NCBI RefSeq assembly: GCF_030272615.1
Contig: NC_081410.1
Coordinates: forward strand, 126,839,140-126,903,139
Direction: 5' to 3'
DNA from: Cryptomeria japonica
Taxonomy: Eukaryota; Streptophyta; Pinopsida; Cupressales; Cupressaceae
DNA length: 64,000 nucleotides
A program made the translations under genes and the position numbers. Below are positions 46,741 through 57,248 of the stretch, one piece after another. Every line of letters starts with the position of its first letter. The stretch's first letter is position 1. The notes under the pieces were generated by a model, which saw only the letters and a program-made list of their open reading frames with translations, had not been told where the DNA came from and did not search any database.

Positions 46741-47990
46741 AGCTATGATAACATACCGCGAAGTGTTTCAAGTTAGGTTTCTTTTCTCATTACGAGTAAG
46801 GTTTTTAGGGATAATTTGATCGCATAGATAGGAATAGATGTGGCTATATCAGGATGAGTCATGTCCAATAATAGAATAGACTATTTGGGTCTTAAGAGAA
46901 TCATAAGCAGGGTAATATAACTCTTCCACCAGGAAATCAAAGCGAAAATTGGACTCCTGTAGCTTAGGTATAGATGCCAAGGTAGCCATAGTATCTGCTG
47001 CTCTATTCGTTGATCTAGGAATCTATTGGAATGATACAAAAGCAAAGTACTTCTTGATATCGTCCACCATCCTCTTGTAAGGCATCAATTTCTCATTTCA
47101 AGTCTGATATGTATCGTTGATCTGATTGATGACCAGCTGAGAATCTCCATAGACATGTAATTCAACAACCTTCCATTCAATGGCTAGTTTTATTCCATTC
47201 ACCAAAGCTTCATATTCTGAAATGTTGTTTGTGCAGGGAAACAAAATCTTATAAGACTTGGGAATTGAATACTTTTGAGGAGTAATGAATAGTATGCCAA
47301 CACCTGAACCATTTTGAGTAAAGGAACCATCGAAGAACATCTTCCAGGGTTGTTGAGTAAGATGCATTATTGATTCATCTGGGAACTCGATGTGTGGTGG
47401 TTGAGTATCCTCAAGTGTAGCTTCAACAAGTTGATCAGTAATTACCTGTCCTTTTATGGCTTTGTGTTCCACATATTCAATGTCAAACTCTGTACGGATC
47501 ATTACCCACTTTGCCAATCTTTCGGTGAGTGTTGCTTTATTAAGAAGATACTTGAGTGGATCGATTTTGGCCACCAACTTGACTGAATGTGCTAGCATAT
47601 AATGCCTCAGTTTCTATGATGCAAAGACTAATGCCAAGCATGCTTTTTTCTATTATACTGTAGCTCATTTCATAAGACACTAATGTCCTGCTGATGTAAT
47701 TAATAGCTCTTTCCTTTTTGTTGTCATCCTGTTGTGCTAGAAGTGCCCCTAGTGATGAATCAGTTGCTGATATATATAAGATTAGTGGCTCACCTTGAAT
47801 AGGTGGCATCAATATCGGTGGATTAGACAGGTACTCTTTTATCTGTTGAAGATGTTGTTCACACTACTGATCCGAGTTGTATATTATTCCTTTTCTCAAT
47901 ACTTTTGTAAAAGGTTGAGCTTTGTCTGCTAGTTGAGAAATGAATCTTCTAATGGATTGGAGACGTCCCTGTAGACTTCTCATTTGATTG
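46741..47990 (-). pseudogene. RNase H and second RNase H of element 2
   Basis: First RNase H: LILYISATDSSLGALLAQ, YISRTLVSYEMSYS, RLAKWVMIRTEFDIEY. Second, archaeal-type: PWKMFFDGSFTQNGSG, NNISEYEALVNGIKLAIEW, HVYGDSQLVINQI, complete enough to recognise the D-E-D core. A TAG lies at about 47,864 and a frameshift near 47,590. The stretch 46,741-47,097 carries a tether to integrase with a few stops. Confidence 0.93.
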
Positions 47991-50191
47991 ATGTTCTTTG
48001 GAGGCGGCATTTCCATTATAGCTTGGACCTTCTCAGAATCAACCTCAATTCCCTTCTTTGAAATGATGTAGCCAAGTAGTTTACCAGATGTCACTCTGAA
48101 TGCACACTTCTTTGGATTTAATCAGAGCTTAAACTTTTCCATTCTGTCAAGTATAGGACCTAACTCTTGAATATGCGTTGATCTTTTCATAGTCTTCACT
48201 AAGGTGTAATCAACATAATCTTCCATATTCTTATGCATCATGTCATGAAAGATAGTTGTAACTACTCTTTGATAGGTTGCCCCTGCATTCTTTAACCCAA
48301 ATGGCATAACCTTCCAACAAAAGGTTCCCCATGCATAGGTGAAAGCTGTCTTTTCTTGATCTCCAGGAGCGATTTTAATCTGATTGTAACTGGAAAATCC
48401 ATCCATTAGTGAGTACATCTCATACCCAGTAGTCATGTCGACTATCATATCAATATTTGGCAATGGAAAGTCATCTTTCGGACATGCTTTGTTGAGATCT
48501 CTAAAATTTGTACAAACTCTGATAGATTTATCTGCCTTCGACACAGGCACTATGTTGGAAATCCATTCAGCATAATCTATTGCTATGATAAATCCAGCTT
48601 TGAGTAGTTTCTCTAGTTCAGCTTTGACTAATAGTGCGACATGTGGGTGCATCTTACAGAGTTTTTGTTTAACTAGTTTTACTCCTGGTGTGATTGAGAG
48701 ATGGTGCATAATGAGATCAGGATCCAAGCCTGGCATATCAAAGTACATCCATGCAAAGTTTATTTTCTTTTCTAGGAATAGTTGAGTGAACTCCTTCAAT
48801 TCTTCTGGTGATAGTGATTGAGCTACGTGAATGATTTGTGGTGTCTCTTGATTCTCGATATTCACTAGTTGAGTTGGCTCGATCAATATGGAAGACCACT
48901 CTTGAAAATGACTGGGCAATATACCAAGTATCTCACCTTCAGGTGCCTCAAAGAGATTTTCACCTTTAGGTACGTTCTTTATTTTCTCTTTTTTAGATTC
49001 TGACACCGCCACAATATGGTTTTCGCCATCAGATCTTTTATTTTTATTTTTCTTGTTTTTACGACTGAGATACTTGATATCCACTTCAGTCATATTTTCA
49101 CTTTGTTCACTAGTGGAAGAGTTTATAGGTTCGACTGCATTGAGATAATAGGATAATGTATAGTCATTGGCAAAAGTAGGTATATCCATGGGTTGATTTT
49201 GTAAAGTACAGTCAATCAATTCGGGATGTACTAAGGACAAATTTTGGATAGGTTCAAGAGCGTTCACGGTATTGTTATCATAGCTGCAGATCGAAAAGTT
49301 GAGTTCCAGAATAATACCTTGCGTAAGTGTCTCGAGACCAGGAAGAGTCAGATCATGATTATTAAAGTTCACGTTAATATTTAATCGATCTAATCCAATA
49401 GACATACTTGTAACGTCATTTACTACGTCGGACTGGACATCATATCGTGGTTTAACAACAATAAGACTAGTAGACAACTTTTCATTATTTGTATCAGATG
49501 ATTCAGAATTTGAGGCTGGGTGGGTATCATCATGAACAGGACTATCATCAGAGTCATCAGAGTCATCAAATGGAGTTTCCAAGTCTCTTTTAGGTGATTT
49601 AGTAAGCATATGTATGGTATCAATACTAACATCTTTAATGCTACAAGTTCCTTCATGTTGTGGTTCATTTGTCATTTGTATCTGACACACCTGTTGACAT
49701 GATCTCATTGTTTTTGTGATTTTTTGTTGTCTACTCCATTCAGCTTCTTCTGGACTAATGAATGGTTCTTGTTCTATAGCTTCCAACTCTTCCTATGTAG
49801 TTCCATAACTGATTTGTTCTATTTTAGGATAAGGACACATAGATGAGAAGCTTTCTGGTATTGTTCCTTCTTTCAATCCTTGTTCATAATTTGCTTGCCT
49901 CTTTTGTCTAATTTCTTGTATTTCCCTCTTTATTTTTACGCACATCAGCTCTTGAGTATCATCTATGACACCACTAGATCCTTCTAGAGTTTTCGTAGTG
50001 GATGTGTCTGAAAGATAGTTCGGACCCCATTCATACTCATTTGAATCAGTCTCTAAATCATCTACTTGTTGCCTACCAGTATATGTGACTGGAACTTTTA
50101 ATGGTGCAAACAATTCTTTGATTCTTACGACTTCATCTCTTATATCCTCAGGTACCTCAACTTCTTGTATTATCGTAGCTGATACCACCAA
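47991..50191 (-). pseudogene. Linker and reverse transcriptase of element 2
   Basis: The long open frame 48,122-49,786 (554 codons) starts with an acidic/Ser-rich linker (DDSDDSDDSPVHDD) and a Lys-rich patch (SRKNKKNKNKRSDGE), then GENLFEAPEGE. RT follows in about the last 225 residues: FAWMYFDMPGLDPDLIMHHL, CTNFRDLNKACPKDDFPLPN, MDGFSSYNQI, MPFGLKNAGATYQR. The catalytic motif reads EDYVDYTL, so the second Asp of YVDD is Tyr, which should abolish polymerase activity. A TGA at 48,122 precedes the last part (GYIISKKGIEVDSEKVQAIM). A TAG at 49,793 separates the first linker part (49,796-50,191). Confidence 0.94.
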
Positions 50192-50401
50192 AGCTTGAGC
50201 ACTGACTATTTCTTCTTTCTTGACTATTGATTCCTCTTTCTCTTATCTACACTCTACTTTTGTTTGTTTAGTGTCTGCTTCATGTAATGTTAAAGGCGAT
50301 ATCTTTTTCGAGCACTTAGACTTAGATACATGTTTTTGGTCTGATGTCTTTTTTGGATTATATCCCAGTCTAGCCTTATCATGTGTGGATTTGGTTTGTA
50401 G

Positions 50402-51132
50402 CTAAATTGGTTCGGTAATACCTTCTTTTTGTTTTCCCAAAGGACCAGTACCTGAGTACCCCATGTGTTGAATCATTTTGTAACCATGACCATATTGGTT
50501 TGAGGAAACCTCACAATGTCGTACCTCCTCATTTGGACTATCTTCCTTAAAAAGCCAGTTAAGCACAACATCCTCTTCTATTTCATCCACCAAGGAGGTA
50601 GAAGACTGTATAAAGAGACCATCATATATAGTATTTGGAGCTGAAGTTTGTGTTCTCATAGCCTCTGATGGCTTGCCCAACTGTTTTGGTGATGGAGGGA
50701 GAGAAACTAAAGATAGTACCGGTTCTATCTTGTAGCCATCCATGTCAGTATCTGTAATCTTCAATCTCTTTTCTAAGTCTTTCATCAATGTTTCTGGATC
50801 TTCATTAGGAGAGGCTACCCTATTATGAGGCACAAAAGTATCTGCACCTTTTGTCAATGCATTACAGATGACATTTGGATCAGCAGGAATACTGACTTCA
50901 ACTCCATTATAAGGAAACTTTAAGCATTGGTGATATGTTGATGGTATTGCCTTCATTTCATGAATCCACGACCTGCCCAGTAATATATTGTATGATAATG
51001 GAATATCAAGAACCTGGAAAAGGACATCTCTCTCTATCGGTCCCACTCTGATTGGTAATGATACTAGAAATTTGGAGGTCCTCTCTTCTTCATCATAGGC
51101 TTTAATTGTTATTTTCTTTCCTGGATCAATGA
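50402..51132 (-). pseudogene. Protease C-terminal part and G-patch of element 2
   Basis: From the nested insert inward: PGKKITIKAYDEEERTSKFLVSLPIRVGP, then DIPLSYNILLGRSWIHEMKAIPSTYHQCLKFP, the protease C-terminus. It ends with QYGHGYKMIQHMGYSGTGPLGKQKEGITEP, where GYSGTGPLGKQKEG is a good G-patch match. The stop is at 50,402. The stretch 50,192-50,401 continues the linker with stops. The N-terminal part of the protease lies across the nested insert at 56,756-57,248. Confidence 0.9.
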
Positions 51133-51849
51133 TGAAAGGAAATTCGCAGCCAAATTTATGAAAATTTCCACATAACCCAAATTCAGATTTTAACCAAATC
51201 AACACATAAGATCCACATGCAAAGAATAGACAACATACTCACAAAATGTGACACAAGATATACCCTAGGAAAACCCTCATGAGGGAAAAACCTAGCCTCC
51301 AAAAGCATCATCCACCATGTATTATCAGCAATGCGTCCATTACAATACAACTATGGAAAGCCTTCAAAACCCAGCCATAACCAAGCACTCCATGTGATCA
51401 AGCATGAATCCACACATCCCATGCCATGCTTCCTTCTTCACAAATGCTAACCTGGCTTCTTATCCCAAACAGCTACCCTTGTGGTGCTTTTATAGAAACA
51501 AACAACCACAAAACCACTAAGTGGTATTACATCAAAACCATGTGCCCAAAACCATGTGACAATAAAATAATATTTTCCTTACCTACCCATGACCCGCATT
51601 TAATATTGGGTACTTTATCACAATTACATTCCCCAATATAAAATAACAATACCAATGTGTCAATACAACTCATCAAGTGGTTACAAGAATATCCAAAAGG
51701 ATCTCTACATGTTGCACGTCCATCTAGGTGCTCCTAGGTGCAACAATACAATGATATTACAATTTAATTCTTTGTCCACCTCACACAATAATAAAATAAT
51801 GCAATAATAAACCATTATTATGCAAGGTGTACAACACCATTTCCCAACA
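51133..51849 (-). repeat. 3' LTR of the LARD-like element
   Basis: It pairs base for base with 56,034-56,750 at a constant offset of 4,901. The two 71-codon frames inside both LTRs are identical but for one residue because the LTRs are copies; they are not taken as genes. Confidence 0.94.
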
Positions 51850-51861
51850 TTCTCCCACTTG
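51850..51861 (-). other. Polypurine tract of the LARD-like element
   Basis: Plus strand TTCTCCCACTTG, minus strand CAAGTGGGAGAA, next to the 3' LTR start TGTTGGGAAA. Confidence 0.85.
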
Positions 51862-54800
51862 TTGTATACATTGCATAAGGGCCAAGAAGTAATCTGCCAC
51901 ATGAACAAGAGATTGATCTCTCCACGCACATATACCATCATGGAATCCAAGTGCTCCATGTGCTCAACCAAGATACCTGCAACAAGAACAAAGTGACCAC
52001 CATCTCATACATGAATGCTCCCACCCTCCATCATGCCACTGCCACTGGACATGAAAAAGGCCATCCAAAGAGAAAGCCACACAACCTGTCGCAACAAATG
52101 ATAAGTCCTGCACCAACTGATATCTGAACACAAACACTAATCCAGAGGTATCCAATGCAAGAGTAGCTCTTTTACATAGCTGAAACAACACCCATATCAA
52201 GTGCTAACACATCAACTATACATGCCTCCTAGGCATACAATCAAGTGAATAACATTTCATCAACATATGCAACCTGTAACATGCAACCACAAATCCCAAG
52301 TGCAATACCTGCCACGTATGTATACCAAAGAACTCCCACTGCATAGGTAATGTCAATATCAGAAATGAATCCACTAAAAACACATCATAGAAGTGTAACC
52401 ATGTAGTATCAAGAACATCCACATCAAAACTACAAGTACCACTCTCACACCATGTCTCCAACATTCTCCCATGTTCTCCACACCAACAAAAGAAAGAGAT
52501 AAAGGAACCACCATGTCATCTCCCACATGACATATCATAAATACAAACCAATAAGCATATAGCTCCAAACAATCTCCAACCAATGTAATGTGAATACAAA
52601 CATCCAGGAAGATAACCGAAACAAAGAGAGAAACACTGCAAACCAAATTCTGTAGTATGTCCTTCTACAAACACCTCTAAATGAGTCAAGTATGATCTCC
52701 TCCATAGAACCCCAAAATGAGAAGCATAACAACACCCAAAACACCATTCAATCCCTTGGACCAAACAAACATATATATCATGTAAACAACATGGATGTAA
52801 GCCTCCCATAACCAAGAAGATCAAACTAAATATCCATTCCCAAACCATAGGAATATGCCCAATAAACCATCTCCAAACAAATATCAATGACTGCCACCAT
52901 CATAATAATAACTCAAATGCACAAGGAGATAATCAATGCCATACATCTCTCAAATGAATCCTCCAAAACTAACCATTAATCCATAGCTCAAGATCCATAT
53001 CTATGAAAGATAGCATAAACATAATGTACCTGAAAAGAACAATGGGCAATACCTCTCAAGTAGAAAACTGCCAAGTAGACCAAGAGTGGGGAATGAGAAT
53101 GCTCACCAAGTCATCATGACTCATACTAGGAACACTCTCCTCTCAAGTCCATAAACCAGGTGAATGCTCCTTGGACTTCCTGCTGAAACCATAAACCATT
53201 CCAATATATGTCTCTAATCACAAAAGACTACTAGCATCACCAACATCCTCCAAGTATCCATGAGTACCTATATCCAATCAATCCATGCCAAACTCCAAAT
53301 GCAACATAGCATCACCATGAAGTAATCAAGCAAATGATCATGTACCCAATACAAAGAGAACTATCAAGATCAATGTCAAAGCTCCAACCGCAGAATCAGG
53401 AACATAACATGACAACATGATCTAATCCATCTCAACCAAAGAGATAACATGCTCCATATGAACATATAAAAATAACCATATCATGCCCAAACTCTAAACT
53501 AGTATCAAGAGTGCACCATGACATAATATCAACCATCCAATCAAGAAAGGACAACATGTCAAATGAAAGCATAAAACCACATCTCAACCAAGGACTCCTT
53601 GAGCCCTCAAGATGCAAACATCCTCAAATGTCATGAAGATCATCATCTCCTACTAGTGATCCAGCAAATGTGAAAGACCCTTCTGCAGCAATAGGATCTA
53701 AGGCATCCTCCAAACATCTGCACACTAAGAAGATCATCCACCATCCAATGGTGAATACACATCACTGCCACAAGCTCCCACTAAACTGTGGTATCAAGCT
53801 CTCCAAAGCATCGTGATAACCATCTCCTAAATGAAGATCATCCAGGTCTACACACATACAACTGAAAAGTCAATAACATTAAGTAAACCATGAACTCCAT
53901 CTCAAGAAGATACAAAACCACCAACAAACAATCAGGATCAAATCCTACACCGCCACATCACCACTGTCAAAAGCTCCCACTGAAAGTGTAACCAAGCTAT
54001 CCATGACAATATGATTAAACCATCCTCTAACCATGAGAATCAACCAAGAACAACTAACAATCAAAGAACTCAAAGTGCACATCATGAGCTCCCTAAAAGC
54101 CAAATAAACCATGATCCTCAAACAAGAAGATAAACTGCCATATCAATCAGGAATCCAAATCAAAAGATCATCAATTAAAGCACCTGCAAAATCAACCATG
54201 TCATGCCAATGTCCCTAAACACAAGGAACAACCATGGCATCATGATCATCTCCATGAAAACAAGCATCTAACTCTCAATGTGTCCAACCTGTCAGCATCA
54301 CATAGTCAACCATGTAGGTCCCTCATCATGACTGTACCTGGTAACAACATCTCTCCTCCTCAACATGATAACAAATCAACAAACCAATGACTAAAACAAG
54401 CCACCAAATCTGAATATGCATAAACAATGAAGGATCTATGGGCATAGACAACCCATATCCAAGTCATAGGTGAAATCCTGTAAGTAAAGACAGCTCACAA
54501 AACTGCACAACTTGTAGACCAATCAATGCAACATACATACTCAAACCAAAATTGATATCCATGTCACCACAAGAGTAATCAAGATACAACATCGAGTATA
54601 CAATGACATCAAATCCAAATTTCCATTATGTAGCATGCCATAAACTCATCATGTCACCATAGTCAAAAGAACCCATAATCAACTCAAGTCAAAATAACAG
54701 CATATAAATCATCTCAAATCTGCCCCAAACCTGAGTCAAACTGTAGTGCTCTCCAAGAGCTTTCCATCGACTATTCGAAGTCCAAAGTATGACTCCGTAT

Positions 54801-55309
54801 GCTCAAGTTATGACCTCTCAAAGCCATAAAGGTACCTGTCACTTCCAGCTGACATTTCACTGTCCAAACAGCAAAATCTGGAAAAACTAATGATAAAAAC
54901 ATGAAGTTCATTCAACCACCTTTCCAATGACTGTAAGAAGTCCAAAAACTGACATCATATGCCCGAGTTATGCTCAGTTGAAGAAAAACAGCCAATTCAG
55001 CTATAAATGCAAGCCTGGACTCCAAAAGTTTCAACAATATGCCATAAAAATAATTTCACAAATTTTCTCTCCAATATGCCAAAAAATAATTTTCCAAAAT
55101 AGCCCCAAGTCGGCCCCTGGCCGAACTCACCAAAATAATTCATCTCATTGCATGGCATATTAAATATATAACATGGCATATATTACATGGCAAATATAGT
55201 TTTAAAAACTTTATTAAAATTCGAATTTCAAAAATCCGAATTTAAAACTGGGCGGATTTTTTTTTTATTGTTTATTGAAAAAGGTTTTTAAAATTTTAAA
55301 AGTTTGTTT

Positions 55310-55671
55310 TAACGTGGGTTTAAACCCCACGGGGGTTACCCCTTGCGGGGCCCCCACGGTACCAGCAGGTACAGTGGCCGGTACCACTGCCGGCACCGTC
55401 AACGGTACCGACAGTGGTACCGTCACTGGTACCACTGCCAGTACTGTCGGCAGACAGTGGGAGGGGGAGTCTGCGGACCCCCCACCACTTAAAACATTAA
55501 TTTTTTTAATTTTTTTTTAATTTTCAATTTCAAATCACTTTTTCAATTCGCCTTTTCACTTTTTTTTTTGATTTTTTAATTTTTCAGAAAAGAAACAAAT
55601 TGAAAAACATTTTGCAGGAAATAATATTTTTTGACGAAATATGCAGGCGGTACGGCCGTACGGCCGTACCG
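55310..55671. repeat. GC-rich palindrome cluster in the LARD leader
   Basis: Seven or so GGTACC or near-GGTACC sites alternate with CACTGCC/GGCAGTGG-type arms at 55,360-55,450, preceded by a GTGGGTTTAAACCC-like palindrome at 55,314. A perfect 24-bp palindrome of GTACGGCC repeats lies at 55,648-55,671. The block stands out as GC-rich in an AT-rich element and lies 350-700 bp from the PBS in the leader. Confidence 0.85.
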
Positions 55672-56019
55672 TCTAAAATTTTTTCGAACCTGGGCCAACT
55701 TCACCGAAATAGGGCAAATTATATATCAAAATTCGTCTCTCGGCCAACCTGAATCCATCCATGAGGTCCATTTTGTGCCACGGGGTCTTCTATGAAATCT
55801 CACCCCCAAAACCCTCATTCGAAGCATTTTTCAATGATGCCCTGGATTGACCAAAAATCTTCCAACCCTAAATCTGCAAACAACCCATCACAACAGCAAA
55901 TCCAAACAACATAGATCTGCAATAACAACCTGCAAAATCATACATCTTGTCTTGTCTTTTCATTCCTTCATGCATTCATGGATTCCACATAGGGTTATAA
56001 ACACCATTAAAACCATATA

Positions 56020-56031
56020 GCTCTGATACCA
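56020..56031 (-). other. Primer-binding site of the LARD-like element
   Basis: Plus strand GCTCTGATACCA, minus strand TGGTATCAGAGC, two bases from the 5' LTR end. Confidence 0.92.
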
Positions 56032-56033
56032 CT

Positions 56034-56750
56034 TGAAAGGAAATTCGCAGCCAAATTTATGACAATTTCCACATAACCCAAATTCAGATTTTAACCAAAT
56101 CAACACATAAGATCCACATGCAAAGAATAGACAACATACTCACAAAATGTGACACAAGATATACCCTGGGAAAACCCTCATGAGGGAAAAACCCAGCCTC
56201 CAAAAGCATCATCCACCATGTATTATCAGCAATGTGTCCATTACAATACAACTATGGAAAGCCTTCAAAACCCAGCCATAACCAAGCACTCCATGTGATC
56301 AAGCATGAATCCACACATCCCATGCCATGCTTCCTTCTTCACAAATGCTAACCTGGCTTCTTATCCCAAACAACTACCCTTGTGGTGCTTTTATAGAAAC
56401 AAACAACCACAAAACCACTAAGTGGTATTACATCAAAACCATGTGCCCAAAACCATGTGACAATAAAATAATATTTTCCTTACCTACCCATGACCCGCAT
56501 TTAATATTGGGTACTTTATCACAATTACATTCCCCAATATAAAATAACAATACCAATGTGTCAATACAACTCATCAAGTGGTTACAAGAATATCCAAAAG
56601 GATCTCTACATGTTGCACATCCATCTAGGTGCTCCTAGGTGCAACAATACAATGATATTACAATTTAATTCTTTGTCCACCTCACACAATAATAAAATAA
56701 TGCAATAATAAACCATTATTATGCAAGGTGTACAACACCATTTCCCAACA
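56034..56750 (-). repeat. 5' LTR of the LARD-like element
   Basis: 717 bp; partner of 51,133-51,849. It is followed by AATGA, the right copy of the target duplication, and then by element 2 protease sequence. Confidence 0.94.
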
Positions 56751-56755
56751 AATGA

Positions 56756-57248
56756 CATTTTCAGAGAATCCTAGTTGTGTAAGCAGATGATAAGTACAGA
56801 TATTCAACCTTGCGCCTCCATCTATCAAAACACATTTAACTTTGTGTTTGTGGATCATGGCTTCAATATGCAATGGCTGGTTATGTGGACGATTTAATGA
56901 ATTGTCATCTTCTTCAGAGAAGGTTAAATAGTGAGGTGAAGTCAGATGACCCACCATAGACTGAAACCGATCAATGTCTAAATCTTTTGGAACGTTGGTA
57001 GTGAGCAATGCTTTGTCTAGGATTTCCTTGTGAGCAGATGAGAGCTGTAGCAATTCAAAAATTAAAATTTGAGCATTTGTCCTTTTTAACTGTTCAACCA
57101 CGCTGTATCCAGAGGATGATGATGAGGTTAATCTTTTAAATTTGTCCAAGGTTGATTCCTTTTGTTTGTTTGGCAAGGCTGTTGGATTTGACGTTTCTTG
57201 AGTCGGGTTGGAAGAACTAGCTCCTTGGAGGGTAACTTTCTTTTGAGA
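56756..57248 (-). pseudogene. Protease N-terminal part of element 2
   Basis: Contains the Tat-type VEQLKRTNAQILIFELLQLSSAHKEILDKAL block, FSEEDDNSLNRPHNQPLHIEAM and the aspartic-protease motif CVLIDGGARLNIC, with DGG intact. It is joined in frame to gag through a single TGA (57,249-57,251) and to 51,132 when the nested insert is subtracted. Confidence 0.92.

Larger units (their letters stand above)
51133..56750 (-). mobile_element. Non-autonomous LTR element (LARD-like), young
   Basis: Two 717-bp LTRs (51,133-51,849 and 56,034-56,750) have about six substitutions and no indels by eye. TSD AATGA on both sides (51,128-51,132; 56,751-56,755). The PBS TGGTATCAGAGC is on the minus strand at 56,020-56,031 and the PPT CAAGTGGGAGAA at 51,850-51,861. 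The LTR starts TGTTGGGAAATGG. The ~4.2-kb interior has no gag or pol domain; its plus strand is G-poor from 51.9 to 54.7 kb and frames there are not conserved. It must be moved by another element's proteins. It splits the protease of element 2. Confidence 0.94.

Noticed and set aside
51964-52887. Overlapping Cys/Trp/Phe-rich minus-strand frames up to 123 codons
   Set aside because: Overlapping frames in a G-poor strand region of the LARD interior; no conserved domain and no single preferred frame.
51426-56542. Near-identical 71-codon frames in two places (51,426-51,641 and 56,327-56,542)
   Set aside because: They lie in the two LTRs of one element and match because the LTRs are copies.
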